DNA of 64,000 bases from Pollenia angustigena. Its lineage: Eukaryota; Arthropoda; Insecta; Diptera; Polleniidae. The position numbers and the translations under genes are program-made. Below, in pieces: positions 22,761 to 34,872 of the stretch (positions are counted from its first letter, which is position 1; every line of letters starts with the position of its first letter). The DNA lies in the NCBI GenBank assembly GCA_930367215.1, contig OV884057.1, positions 197,955,621 through 198,019,620 of the forward strand, written 5' to 3'. A model generated the notes under the pieces. It worked only from the letters and a program-made list of their open reading frames with translations, had not been told where the DNA came from and did not search any database.

Positions 22761-23370
22761 ATTTGCTTAAAAGATTATAATACAGTGCTTTGAAGAAAAA
22801 CAATGTAAATAAAAGCAAAGAAAGATAAAGGACTTATATCATCCATTGTAATTTAAAGTCAAATTTTTTATTAAAAACCGAAATAACAAATGAGGGGCTT
22901 AATGCACAACGGGTTCAAGTGACTTATGTTAAATAACACAGTACAACACGTACAACACAAACAAAAATTACAAGGTCCGGCCTATAAATTTTGATAGAGA
23001 AGACAAACAAAAAGAGACACGTGTATTGGCGTTTAAAAAGTTTACATCTGAATTTCATTTGAGGGGGGGTTAAAGTTTCCCAGCTCTGGCACGTTGTTAT
23101 TGTTAATCGGCATAAGAAACCATGTGACCCTTACATTTTAGGTATAAAATGTGTTCAGCAAATTTATGAAGAATGTTATGGATGACATTTTTGTAGAATA
23201 TTTTAACCCTCTAACTCCTCAAGGTATAACATTATCTTTAATGACAACCTGCTTTGTCTTCATTTTAGAGTGAAAATTAAATGCGGGTGGCGAAATTTAA
23301 GCAACACATTGGATATACAGATATTTTAAATGGAAAAGCGATCTGTTTACCAGTACCCATGCTCTATAAC
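22761..23370. other. AT-rich spacer
   Basis: No supported feature. Some of this may be the unrecognised right end of the pogo relic. Confidence 0.4.
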
Positions 23371-24004
23371 TATAGTGAGAACTTCTCGCATCGAAAAGAA
23401 GTGAAACAAAATATTCATCGTTCCTCGAAAAGCGAGAAAAAAGTGTGTCTGTAACTAATGTCGAAAACTATCAAAAGAGATTACGTCGTTACGTTATAAA
23501 TGTCATAACACTGCACTCGAAGCCGATGTGACATTGCTGACGTTGAAAACTCCAGTAACACATATCGTTGACGGCGGCCAAAATTAACTAAAATTTCAAA
23601 TTTTTCGTCGGCGAAAATACAACCGTCGGCTATACCAAATAGTATAAAATACGACCTTAATGTTTGATGTTTGGAAACGAACTTTGAAAACATTCGTATA
23701 CTTTATAAAAAGGTTAAAAGCAAAATAATAAAACTATAAAAAAATGTGACAAAAAACAAAATATTATTATTATTATTCTTTACATTTTGCACTTATAGAT
23801 TTTTTTTAATTGTTAAAATAGTTTCTCGCCCCATTTTTTTCGTGAGTTTATTTGACAGTTCAAAGCGGGAACTCTTCTTACAAAAATGTTACAGACAAAC
23901 TTTTTCTGTAAATTGGCGAGCAATTTCCTTACGTGGCAGCTAGTGCTCGCCAAAAAATTTACAGACACAGTTTAGTGAGAAAAACAGCTGGTTGTTTCAA
24001 TATA
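23371..24004 (-). repeat. dispersed repeat F, copy 2
   Basis: Reverse-strand copy of the 9358-9660 repeat (23371-23700), starting at GTGAGAACTTCTCGCATCGA. It continues to a block at 23838-23960 with TTTATTTGACAGTTCAAAGC. That block is repeated on the other strand at 45243-45346. The frame at 23481-23693 (containing FGRRQRYVL) lies in it and is unidentified. The repeat seems to have been cut by the element at 24005-26066: a matching inverted end, TCTCGATGCGAGAGTTAC, appears at 26110. Confidence 0.6.
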
Positions 24005-24319
24005 CAGTATTCCACGGATAATTACCTCGACAAAAATGCCAATATTTTTGGGTAATTATGCGGGGTAAGCATTTAAACGAATACGCTTAACTACCTCGTT
24101 GAGGTAATTATAAGAATACGTTTAACTACCTCATTGAGGTAATTAAGCGAATTCGTTTAAATACCTGAGTGAGGTAATTAGACGTATTTATTTACAAGAT
24201 AACTTAACTTTGATGTATGAAAAAATTTAAGACAGGAATTTTTACATGCATCAGCTAAATCTTAAGAGATAGCAAGTATAAACAATGGGATTTGTTGTCT
24301 TATATTTTTTCTGTAGTGC

Positions 24320-24500
24320 TTTTTGACCTGTCATACCCTACTACTACTCATAGAACCCGTGAATATTCAATTGCATGGTTATTCTTGTGCGACCAATGAA
24401 TGCATAAACAATATATTTATGCGTTTAGAGCTTTTAATGAATTTTGGTATCGATTTGTTTGTAAATAATTTAGTACATGTTTTAGCTATTGCTGCATTTT
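24320..24500 (-). repeat. ATATGC repeat family, fragment 1
   Basis: Minus-strand copy of a block shared with 26640-26800 and 63460-63610. In translation the three share TNKSMPKF, then T-x-YI, then IGRT-x-KN and LHI. The 123-codon plus-strand frame at 24323-24694 overlaps it antisense and is not supported as a gene. Confidence 0.55.
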
Positions 24501-24797
24501 TATTGCAGACATATTTTAAGTTATTAAAACATATTTTAATACATGGACCATATTTACATTATGCAATTAATGCCGCAACTTTCGCATGCAACTTTTTGTT
24601 TGTTAGCAAGAGGTGTAGGGAAGAAAACGGTGTTGAAAAAGTTGAAAAAATGCATGAAAAAAATGTAAATGTAAATGTGAAAAGAGTTTCGTAGCAACTT
24701 CTTGAAAAGAAAATAGAAAAAAAAACTCGGCGATAATTGCATAGTCTAAATGCGGTCATGTTCAGCAAATAAAAAAATTGCTTAAAATTCTAGTTAA

Positions 24798-25293
24798 AGC
24801 CTAGTACTCTGTTCAAATTTGTGAAAAATGTTGAGCAACATTTATTATTTCACACGAAAATTTTGACATGTATCGATGTTACCTATCATGCGAGTTTGTA
24901 CAATTTGCCGATTTTATTCCTGCAAAGTATACGACATTGTTTTGCGTATGTAAACAAACCCCACATGTATTTTACTAAAAATAATTTTTTTTAATAAAAA
25001 AGAAAGTAAATATGGATAAAAAACTGTTACCGGTTGTGTTATATTAATTTTTTATTTCTTATTAATTAATCAGTTCATCCATTTTTGCTTTTGATTAAAA
25101 TTCCACGTGAAATAAGTGCAGCTTACTTTATTTCGCAGTTGTAAAAAAATGTTGCCAGAAACATTATGAAAATTTTTCACAAAATGAACAGAGTACAACT
25201 CTATCAACATTATTTCATAGATATTCCGCACAAGTTTTTTTCATATGCGTTTTGACAGCATTTCACGTGAAATGTTGAACAGAGTACCAGGCT
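24798..25293. mobile_element. TAA-flanked TIR element, 496 bp
   Basis: Ends AGCCTAGTACTCTGTTCAA and, reverse-complemented, AGCCTGGTACTCTGTTCAA, with TAA directly on each side (24795-24797, 25294-25296). The TAA duplication suggests a PIF/Harbinger-type mobiliser. It carries CACGTGAAAT-type words near both ends and no coding sequence. Confidence 0.85.
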
Positions 25294-25429
25294 TAACAGA
25301 TGAATTTTCTGTTGCTTTAATTTCGCCAACCACATTAAATTTGTACAATTTTAAACCAAAGCAAGTTTTTGTTGAAACCTAGACGCATCGTTTAGTAAAC
25401 GATCGAATCAGAAACACTTTTTTAAGTAA

Positions 25430-25690
25430 TATTTTCGTGTCCGTCCCTCCATCTTACTGGTTGTATGTCCATGTAAACCTTGTGCGAAAAGTAAAGGTAG
25501 CAGTTTTTAGATAATTTGATAAAATTGGGTATATACGTTTAATTGTCATAAGAACGAAACCTATGCAAATTGTAAGAATCGGTCTATAATATCACATAGT
25601 CCCCATGCAAACTTCAAACTTTAATCTCTTTAAGACAAAATATCTCATAAATTTGGTGTATCTAGATAATATATAACTCTTATATGAATA
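25430..25690 (+). repeat. fragment of the GGCT-type mini-me-like family
   Basis: The words TGTCCATGTAA-ACCTTGTGCG, TAGATAATTTGAT and CTATGCAAATTGTA parallel 19085-19200. Ends are missing. Confidence 0.55.
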
Positions 25691-26499
25691 TTGAACTCAT
25701 AACATAAATACAAATATTAATTTGTTAAATATTTTGTTTTAATCAAGCCATATTTTGTTTTTAGGCATATTTTTAAAAAAAAAAATAGTGCATATTTTCA
25801 AATTATTAACATGTAAAACTTGGTAGCATTACTTGCTGTGTTTTTGTGAAATAGTACTGAGGCAATTAAACGAATGAATTTTAGGTATAATTTTGTTTTG
25901 GGAGTTAAATTTTTAAGGCAATTATCCGAATCGGGTAATTAAGCGTATGGCAATTAAACGTGGATTTTTGTTTAAAAAATGGAAGAAAAAAAAACGGGGA
26001 TTTAAAACTCGAGGTAAATAAGCGTGAAAGGCATTTAAGCGTGGGGTAATTAACCGGGTTATACTGTATGACATTTTTGTTTCATTTCACACATTTCAAT
26101 CGAAAAGTTTCTCGATGCGAGAGTTACAGAACATGGGCAGAGAATTTCGAAAAAATCTATGAATGCCTTAAATACAAAAGACGACAAAAAAACAACACGA
26201 ATGCAATTTATACAATCGCAATATTTTAGTTTAGTTCTGCTTCTGTGATACTTAGTTTAATACAATTTAATTATACTGTGATATTTTTTACTTTTATTTA
26301 TATTTTTGCATTTGTTTTCTTTAATTAAATTTATGTTTTATGTTGTGTTTATGTAAAACAGAATGTGTGTTAAATATTCAAAATGCAGAACTATTGACGA
26401 AGGATTATATGTGAGTAAAATTATTCCTGTAGAACTAAGTAATCGTTGTTGTTATTAAACTATTATTTTTCAATTGTATATTTATTTTGATGTTGCCAG

Positions 26500-26830
26500 A
26501 TCTAATAAAATAAACAAATCAATAACTAAAAAATTGAATATGTATCAAAATATGCCTTAAAAAGACAAAATATGCACTAAAAACTTAAAAAATGCGGCTA
26601 AAAAAAGGCTCTTTTAACTAAATTATGCAAAAATATGCTCCAAACGGCAAAATATGCCAAAATATGCAGTAACAAATCGATGCCAAAATTAATACAAAGC
26701 TTTTTAACGGATAGATATATTATTTCTGCATTCATTGGACGCACAAGGAAAAACATGCAATTGCATATTTGTGGTTTTCCTGTTTATAACAAATAAATTT
26801 ATTATAAGAAATAATTGCATTAAAGAAAAA
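26500..26830 (+). repeat. ATATGC repeat family, fragment 2
   Basis: A run of AAAATATGC words (26540-26670) precedes a block that translates as TNKSMPKLI, then YIISAFIGRTRKN and LHI with breaks. The same order is seen at 63430-63610. I do not recognise the protein, if it ever was one. Confidence 0.55.
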
Positions 26831-27660
26831 CAGGCTTATATGAAATTTTCTGATTTTCTTATATCCGTTGTATATTGAACTATAGACATTTTCCGTACTT
26901 TACCCAATTTTTCTCTCGAACTTTAATACTCACTAAAGGCCCACTTTCAAAATCGAACACTATCAAATACTGGTAATTATCATATCGATTTAATAATTAC
27001 CAATAATCTACTTACAAGCACCCCAATAATTTACTTAATGCGCATGTGTAAAACAAAATTGTCTTCGTGGCGCTTAACACGAGTTCTCACATGTCAAGTG
27101 TTAAATACTTCATGTCAAGTGTGTTTACTGAAACTATGAAATGAAACCAGTGCACAATGGAAAAGATTTGTTAGATACAATTTTACAAGAAAATACTCTT
27201 TAAACATTCCTGTTGATTGGTTTGATTGGTGCCAGTCATATGCCCCTTATTCGTCAAATTATAAGTTTCATGTAAGAGTTAATTTGTAGATATGAGAATG
27301 ATTGCTTTATTGTAGGTTTTGTTAGTATTTTTTTTTTTTTTTTGATATTTCTCTAACTTTTTTGATTCAAAGTTTTTTGGTATTTTTTTTTGGTTTACTT
27401 GGGGTTTTTTATATTCAAAACATAAAAACTAACAGAAAAATGTCAAAATACCGCAACCAGGGGGCATAGATAAACAAACAAAAAATATGATGCATCATCA
27501 AAACACACACATACATCTGGGAAAGTGTGGAAATTGTGATAGGCAATAGGCGACTATATGATGTATTTACTATGTTCATTTCATGTATTTGTATGAAGGA
27601 TAAATGTGAATGTGAAGCACATTTTTTCTTTTAAATATACCCAAAGAGATAATTAAATGA
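26831..27660. other. AT-rich spacer
   Basis: Contains a 15-base T run near 27330 but nothing else that I can support. Confidence 0.45.
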
Positions 27661-27805
27661 ACCTAGCTTAACTGCCTGTTGTTTCGTGCTTAATTCCCAA
27701 TTGTTATTCTTGATAAAAAAAAAAAAAACAATGAAATTTATTGTTGGGGGTTAAACTAGTTTCTACGTGCATTTTACTAGTTGCTTTACCAAATTTATAA
27801 GCAAA
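27660..27805. repeat. degraded Penelope-like end fragment
   Basis: The order TGCTTAATTCCCAATTGTTA, TTCTTGATAAAAA, AAATTTATTGTTG and TACGTGCATTTTACTAGTTGC parallels 34815-34905. The ribozyme-type core at the matching place is decayed. Confidence 0.5.
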
Positions 27806-30244
27806 TAAAACTGCAGAGTGTATGAGAATTGCAAAAACTCAAAAGGTCTTATTTGAAACGAATCAAATTTATATTAGAAACAAAATCCAATTTAGAGGTC
27901 TGTAGTCTTAAAGAGTACTTTTTAAAGATATCGCCTGCATTACAAATGAAAGCATAAACTAAATTACTTCTTAAAAATATGTACATACTTATATTTCAAA
28001 AGGCTTCCAAACAATCATGTGTGTTTTGAATGAAATAGAAATGGTAATAACAAGTGTCATCCTAACAAAAGTCATTCGTCATTTTTATAATTTTGTTCTT
28101 TTTTTGGGTCTCTGTGTTTTGTCTCTTAAATCAAAACTTTGTGTATATTTTAACTTTGTACGAGTATTTATGTATAAAGATCTGTCATTAGGGTTTCTAT
28201 TCGTGAAGAATTTCCCGGGAAAAATTTTTGTGAAATTTTGGTTATGTTACATTAAATGCTCGTAATTGCCACTATGCTGGAAAAGAAAACTTGGTGCTTT
28301 AATAGAAATGTGTGGACGAAGCAAATAATAACAAATCTTAAAGTATGTTTAAAAAAATCCAAAAAAAAGCGTGACCAGTCAATTGATCAAACTTTTGCTT
28401 TATTTTAAAAAATTTCTATGGATTTACTAATTTTTATTTGTTAGAAGATCATTTAATAAAGTAATTTAGAAACTGTTAAATGATATTTGATCGAAACAAA
28501 CTTTTTGTAAAATAAAAAATTGTTTAATAAAACTAGTGGTTACATGTAGGACGACAAATATTTGATAGGTACGAAAATAACTTTAGCATAGTTTAAGGGT
28601 ATATATGTGTGTAGACGAACACAACCCTTAATACCGTTCGTAACTATTTTCAAGAAAGAGTTGAACATTATATAGTGTACTGTTCGTCGTTAAAAAACAG
28701 AACAATTATAGTGATACTATAGACAAACATTATATTTTAATGTTCTATAATGTTTTTTTTTTACATTGATAAAGAAATGAACAAACAAAAAGTTATAACA
28801 ACGACCGTAGCACGAACAGTATATCATGTATATGATTTGTTTGTGTAAAATTATTTTTCTGGTTTTTTGTTTTGTAAATATATTTTGTTTTTGTAAAAAT
28901 GAGAAAATGAATGAGCTGAACCGAACAGAGTGAAGTTTGTGGTTTAAAAAAAAATCCGAACGGAATTAAATGTTCTCATCTTTTTGTTGAGTTGTATAAG
29001 AACAGTTTTATTTTTGTGTTCGAAAGATGACAAACAGGGAAATGTTTTATTTAATGATTTTCTACACAAACACTATTAGTGTTTGTGTTTTCCACAAATC
29101 TACCGAACCGAACACTAAGAAGCGATATTTAGTGTTTATTTTCGAACACTGGTAAAAAATGTTTATAAAAGGTTTTAATTGCACTGCGTATCTACGTCGT
29201 ACGCTACTACGTTTATGTGGTGCCATTGTGTTCCTACTGTTAATCGCACTTTTTCACATTGTTTTACGGTTAAATTGCTGGAACTTTTTAAGATTGAAAT
29301 AAAAATGTTATGCTTTTCCGGGAATAGTAAAAGTCTGGGAAATTTGGAACCCCTATTTTCCAGCCTAAATTTTTTTTAACTGACAGTTATTTTTTTGTTA
29401 TTTTATAAACATCATCATTTTTAGTAAATTGCTGGTTGTGTTTTATTACTCTTTTGAACACATGGATTTAAAAAAGTTCGAAATAGCACATGCTAAAGAA
29501 AGGCTCGCTTTTACAAAACAGCAAAAAGAACTACAAAATACAAACAAAAAGTGTATAAATCTCAACTCAAATGTAAAGTCAATCAAAAATACATCATCAT
29601 CACGAGTTTAGAACAGCCACTGTTTGTTTGTGGTTGTTTGTCTGCCTGTCTCCCAATCTACGTTTAAAGCACGTCTTAGAGATTTTTGATCTATTGACTT
29701 GATCCCAAAAGATTGTGTCATTATTTTTCTTTATTTAATTATTGTAATTTTAAAATAGTTTTTCTTTAATCGAACATTTTTTACCTCTGCCACAGATTTA
29801 GTTTTACTTTTTTTCGGTCATGTTAAACAAAATTTTATAGATTTTTACTGTTTTTTTTTTCAATTTTTTTTAGGTTGTCTGAAGTTGTGTCCCAATTTTG
29901 TAATTAATTATAGTGTTTGTTTAATGGATGTGTTATTCTCGAACATTAAAGACAACAAAATAATTTAGTGTTTTGTACCTACCATCGTTGTATAGAATCT
30001 ATTCTATTTTATTCTCTATTTTATTTATTCATTTGATTGTTTTATTTTAATTTTATTCTTTTTAGGTGAAGGGGAAGAATAATTTAATTGGTTGTACACA
30101 TTTTAAAAATCTTTTATCTAAATTAATAGTTTGGCCATTGCACTTTAATTAGTTTTTGGTTTAAGATGACATTTTGCTTTTTGAGAGACTCGAAGTTAAA
30201 CTGTTGAAAGTAGTTAATTTAAGTGTTTTTTGATGAAAATGAAA
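27806..30244. other. AT-rich spacer, no gene supported
   Basis: Frames at 28017-28265, 29179-29379 and 29429-29611 are short and show no domain. A block at 28526-28570 (ACTAGTGGTTAC, then CAAATATTTGATAGGT) recurs reversed at 41398-41432, so an unnamed repeat is present. Confidence 0.45.
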
Positions 30245-30594
30245 TACAGTGCCAGCTCGCTAGTCCGAAGGTTTGTAATCCGAAATATCCAGTAATCCGA
30301 ATTGAATTTATGACGTATTACATACTCTATAGTCCGCATTGATTGTAAGCTCGCTAAACCGAATTTTTATTTTTCTGCTTTTTTATGCGGGTACCAAAAT
30401 GTGCAAAGTGAGAATCACCTTCTTGTGCAGTTCTAATAAATCTAGAACTCACAAGCTTAACATTGCTGTAATTGGGAAGTGAAAAACCCACGTTGGGAAG
30501 TGTAAAAGCCCACGTTCGTGTAAAAAAAAATATTGTTAAAAAATACATGGATGACAACACATATTTTTACCGAATGGTTTTTTAAATCGTAAAA

Positions 30595-31250
30595 GAATAT
30601 CAAATCGAAAATAATTTGCCCAAAAAATCTTTATTGTTATTGGATAATGCAAAATGTCATTGAGAGCCGCTGGTATCTGAATGTGGGCAATATGAAACTT
30701 TTCCTTTGCCCCAAATTGTAGTGTAAGCTGTTTTACAGAAAAGATCTCTTGTGTGAATTGGTAAACTCTGTAGCGGACAATTCAGAAATTTTTGAAACAA
30801 ACAATTAAAAAGACGCTTGTGAATTGCTTAAACTATATTATGTCAGGGTGCCCAATTCTTCTATAATGTCTTGTTGGAAGCATATTCATTCTCACAGGTG
30901 GTCTTCAGAGGATAACATCCCACTATTATTATTAAATCAAGAATTGCCTGAGAATGTTTGTGTTAAAGAAACAGAAGAATTACGCACAATAACCAACTTA
31001 TTTCACCGCATTAATGAAGTACGAATTTCTGAAGATAAAATTCTTAGCTGGATTATTAACTCTGACAATACTTCGTATAGTAGTTCATAGAAAGACACAG
31101 AAAATGTGGAAACAAAGCCTATAATTATGAAACACGTTAAACATTGTGAAGCTCTGCAGGCCCTTAATTCTTCAATAGATTGACCAAAGGAACGATGTAT
31201 GCAAACAAATAACATATTGAATCTTAATGAATTGCGGAACAAGGGTTTTG
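30595..31250 (+). pseudogene. Tigger-type DDE transposase, C-terminal half, broken
   Basis: EYQIENNLPKKSLLLLDNAK leads into CH, with the DNAKCH box at 30643-30660 as the second catalytic Asp region. A stop follows at once. After shifts come TEELRTITNLFHRINEVRI within the open stretch 30824-31090 and then HCEALQALNSSID near 31145-31180, matching the C-terminal tail of jerky/Tigger proteins. The DNA-binding N-terminal half and the first Asp are absent. The 31003-31242 minus-strand frame is a shadow. Confidence 0.85.
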
Positions 31251-31293
31251 AAGCATGTGTACGGAAAGGGAACGTATGTTAAAAAAAAAACAG

Positions 31294-31425
31294 TCAGCCT
31301 TATTCCGGTTGTCGTTGTCGTAATCGATCAAGTTTTTTTTTTTTGCAACACACAACCAGTGTTCTTTAATCTCTTACAAAAAACGACTTGATCGATTACG
31401 ACAACGACAACCGGAATAAGGCTGA
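31294..31425. repeat. perfect palindrome, two 40-bp arms
   Basis: Arms 31294-31333 and 31386-31425 are exact reverse complements starting TCAGCCTTATTCCGGTTGTC, separated by 52 bp containing a T run. It interrupts the tail of the Tigger relic. A hairpin MITE is the likely origin; target duplication is not evident. Confidence 0.9.
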
Positions 31426-31682
31426 ATATTTAAAAATCGTTCTAAATCGAAATTATTTTTTAGGAATACGAAACTTAATTTTTTCATTCTCGATAAATAA
31501 AACTCAAACAAATTTGTTTTGAAATCCTGGCTTGTGTTTTATTTGCGGATATAGTTAACTATAATACATAATAACAGCACATCCAGTAATCCGAATATCT
31601 CGTTAATCCGAATCAGGGCCTGCAATCATTAATTCGGATTAGCGAGCTGGCACTGTATGTAAGTTTGAATTAACACCTTGTT

Positions 31683-32046
31683 GGCTTAGAGTGTAAACCT
31701 GCTAAACCCACTTTTTAAGTAAATTTAGTAAATAATTTAATAAAAATTAAATTTCATGAACTTAAGCCTAATTAAAAATATTAAAGATTTGGATTAAAAA
31801 CCATAAATAGTTCAACAAAAAAACCACAATACTAATTATTGTAAATTGAGATTTTAATGCAGTATGGTCGTGAAAGATATGCCCCGTCGACCAGCGTGTA
31901 CTTTTTCTTCAATTTGAGTCCTGAAGTGAGTCAAATCAACAATATTTTTGGTTTGCCTCTCAAGTAGCAAATAGGAAAAATAAAAAGTTTTTTGTCTCTC
32001 CTCTAAAATTTGTTAAAAGGGAGTTAGCAGGTTTACACTCTAAGCC
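31683..32046. mobile_element. short TIR element holding a SINE-like fragment
   Basis: Ends GGCTTAGAGTGTAAACCTGC are perfect inverted copies over at least 20 bp. Within it, 31725-31850 is a piece of the SINE-like family. No clear target duplication. Confidence 0.75.
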
Positions 32047-32438
32047 GACGACATATATTTATTTTTAACACTTGGTGCATAACTTAAGAAATGTTAGAAA
32101 TTTAAAATTTAGCTTATATTTAGAAATATGGGTTAAACAAAATTTATTTAAAATATTAAAAATCGTTAGCTATTTTATTTACCAATTTTTCTGGCAACAT
32201 ATGTTTTTTTCCGTGCCAAAATAACTGTTCATTTTCTACAAGTCAATAACGAATATAGCCAATTTCGGATACCCTGTTTCGAGAGAAGATTTCAGTGAAC
32301 CGCTCTTCTTACCGTCGTCATGAAATGTTCAGGTAATCGAAGCAACTCGAACATTTCAATATATTAATTAAATTATCTTCAGACATAAATCTGGATGCAT
32401 CTCTCCTTTAAAACATTTTATCTTTGGAATATTTGTTG

Positions 32439-32540
32439 GTCTAGGCTTACATTATGAAACTTTTCTTTCAGAATGTCGTGTTGTCTCTTACTTTAAATTC
32501 AGACTTTCTGAAAGAAAACTTTCATAGTGTAAACACACCC
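32439..32540. mobile_element. hairpin MITE (TTCACACTATGAAAG family), copy 2
   Basis: The left arm GTCTAGGCTTACATTATGAA continues into TTTTCTTTCAGAATG. The right arm is AGACTTTCTGAAAGAAAACT followed by TTCATAGTGTAAAC. Same family as 22348-22489 and more decayed. The three-base flanks do not match. Confidence 0.7.
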
Positions 32541-32788
32541 TTTGCAAAATAAAGGGACACTAGCTTCTTATCTTAATAAATTAGGATTCTACCAATTTGA
32601 GTACGAAAAAAAAACAAACTAATCGTTCGCGGTCGGTTTGTTTTGTACTTTGCAATGAGTTAAACGAAAACAATTAAGGTATTCACGTCAATAGTTGCAC
32701 CTTTAGAAAAAAGCAAAAGTTCAAAAACATAACAACAACCACATGGACAATTATTTCGCACAAATGATGCAAAATTGTTAGGGTTTAA

Positions 32789-33254
32789 AGGTACAAGTAC
32801 ATAACACGCGTTAGTGCGCGCGCTCTGTAGACTTCTGTCAAAAAAAGTTAAACTAGTGTATTTTCATAGAACAAGCTGCATGCAAAACATTTTGCCGCGT
32901 TTGCGCCAGAAAGTTGATTTACTTTGAACTTTTTAACGCTTTGTTTATTTTTGACAAGTATCAGCTGACAATAAAAATAATATTTTAACAAATTTGTGAA
33001 TTATGAAAGAAAAACTTATTGAAAAGCTTAAAAATCATACAATATTTATATAAAAAGAATAAATTCAATAAAATAACAAAATCTTGACATACTTTCGAAT
33101 CCGTTTTCAATGCACAAATAAGTAAACAAGTAAAAACAGCTGACAGGAATAGCTTTTGTAGCGCGCGTTGTGTAACTTGCAAGTTTTCATGCGCTAAAGT
33201 TTTTAAACGCACGACAAACATCGACGAATTAACGCGTGTTATGTAGTTCTACCT
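32789..33254. mobile_element. TAA-linked element 1 of 3
   Basis: Ends AGGTACAAGTACATAACACG and, reverse-complemented, AGGTAGAACTACATAACACG. Preceded by TAA (32786-32788) and followed by TGA (33255-33257), which I read as a TAA with one change. Subterminal GCGCGC words occur on both sides. The frame at 32985-33221 inside it shows no domain. Confidence 0.85.
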
Positions 33255-33257
33255 TGA

Positions 33258-34007
33258 AGGCTCAGTTCGGCGAACGTAGCTGTACCCGTAATGTACCGTA
33301 CCGTACTGTAAGCACGTTGGTGCACTTATAGAACGTTTAAAAACGTGTCATATTTTTTCCCATACATAAACAAAAAGCAATAGTATACATAAATCAAAAC
33401 ACACAGTGATGGGAATCAAAAATGTTCAAATGGTGACCGTTGTGCAGAAAAGGTACCACGTGATTTAAATGGTATTAAAACAGTATTTTGTGTATGTAAA
33501 AATGTTAATAATTTAATATTTATATTATAGATTTACAATAAATAAATTTGTATTTTAGCATATAAAAATTTTTAGCATACATATATTGTAAATGTGCATA
33601 CACCAAACAAGGTATTGATACCATTTAAAGTCTTATATGTTTCACATTTCCATTGTATGTGTATATACATTTGTTTCTTTTAAACATCTAAACATATGTA
33701 TATTTGTATATTTGGAAGTATGTTTAATTGTAAGTTGTTTTGTCGCAATTCCATAGATATACTGAAAAAAGTACCAAAAAAAAAGAGCAAAATTTCCCAC
33801 ATTCAATGTAACATACAAGCCGCCCATCACTGTCTTACAAATGTCACGTAACAACGGCATGAAATTCTATTTTATACAGATTGGTACGTTGCAACTACGG
33901 TACATTGCATTTCGGTAAGCTTTTGTATTGGTTTTCAAATAACAAAAAGCGAACAGCTGATGGATACAGTACAGATACGGTACAGCAACGTTCGCCTAAC
34001 TGAGCCT
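33258..34007. mobile_element. TAA-linked element 2 of 3
   Basis: Ends AGGCTCAGTTCGGCGAACGT and, reverse-complemented, AGGCTCAGTTAGGCGAACGT. Just inside them are GTACCGTACCGTAC-type words. It begins directly after the shared TGA of element 1 and is followed by TAA (34008-34010). 750 bp with no supported gene. Confidence 0.85.
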
Positions 34008-34010
34008 TAA

Positions 34011-34531
34011 CTTAAGGGTTACACGATCAAGTTTTGGCTATCAAGTTTTAATACACTCACACTTTTTTACCAATACACTCATACTTTTAAAAATTGATTG
34101 GAACTTGCCTCTAAAATTCTCTTGCCAGTGAGTGTATCAATTTTCGTTCAAGAAAACAGCTTATTACAAATCTTTTGAAGTTGTTTTTGTTTTTTTTTTA
34201 CAAATATTTTGCCGGCAAAAGCTGAAGTTCTTTTTTTTTACAAATTGTTGCGGGAATTTTAACTAAAAACCTAAAAAAATAGTGAAATATGTTTATTAAT
34301 AAAATTAATAAGCAAAATGATAAAGTCCCTTCGAACAGCCTACAGTGCAGAAAAATCAAAAGTGGAAAATAGCAAAACATTTTGAGTTGTTTTCTCGGCG
34401 ACGACATCTTGAAAAAGTAAATTGCTTTCAACTTGCGTGCAGCCTACGTCACAGCTGTCAACTTTTGCATATTTTGACAATCAGTATATGTAAAAGACTA
34501 TCAAGAAAATCTTGATCGTGTGGCTGCACTG
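34011..34531. mobile_element. TAA-linked element 3 of 3
   Basis: Left end CTTAAGGGTTACACGATCAA; right end, reverse-complemented, CAGTGCAGCCACACGATCAA. TAA stands on both sides (34008-34010 and 34532-34534). Related to 60512-60823 by the ends and by GACAGCTGTGACGTAGGCTG-like and GCAATTTACTTT words. Near the left end is the ACACTCACACTTTTTTACCA motif that also recurs in 62402-63005. The minus frame 34198-34431 is not supported. Confidence 0.85.
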
Positions 34532-34872
34532 TAAGTAAGTGCATACAATTTTTGCAACTTTTTATGGCATTGCCAAATTGAAAAAATGCTTAAAAAGTAC
34601 TTATGAAATCAACTCTACAGTAAACAACAACGCAGAAATACCATTTTGTCGTACATTTTTTTCTTTGAATTGAAAAATATTATAAGTTGTACTGTTTGTA
34701 AGAAATAAAAAAATGGAAGAAGCAGAAATAATAAAAATACTGGAATGCTTATCTGAAAGTCGACTTGTAAAATAATAAAATTATTTAATTTAAAAGATTT
34801 TGTTATTCGTGCTCAATTCCCAGTTTTTATTCTTGATAAAAACACTTGAAATTTATTGTTGATGGGATAAGC

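Larger units (their letters stand above)
24005..26066. mobile_element. pogo-like TIR element, 2.06 kb, flanked by TA
   Basis: Ends are CAGTATTCCACGGATAATTA and, reverse-complemented, CAGTATAACCCGGTTAATTA, with TA on both sides (24003-24004, 26067-26068). CAGT termini with a TA duplication are typical of the pogo/Tigger group. Near each end the interior repeats words such as GAGGTAATTA and GGCAATTAA. No transposase is visible; the interior holds a TAA-flanked element (24798-25293), a fragment of the ATATGC repeat family and a mini-me-like fragment. Treated as non-autonomous. Confidence 0.75.
30247..31655 (+). mobile_element. pogo/Tigger-type transposon, both ends present
   Basis: Ends are CAGTGCCAGCTCGCTA-gTCCGAA and, reverse-complemented, CAGTGCCAGCTCGCTA-aTCCGAA, flanked by TA (30245-30246, 31656-31657). 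Subterminal ATCCGAAT words repeat at each end, as in Tigger elements. At 1.41 kb it is shorter than a full element and contains only the second half of a broken transposase, plus a 40-bp-arm palindrome. Confidence 0.9.

Noticed and set aside
24323..24694. 123-codon frame, one of the longest in the window
   Set aside because: It is antisense to a repeat block found at two other loci, has no start context or domain, and lies inside a transposon.
20727..26066. Treating the two CAGT-ended stretches as one large pogo element
   Set aside because: Their terminal sequences differ (CAGTGACAACT versus CAGTATTCC) and the second has its own matched pair of ends with TA flanks.
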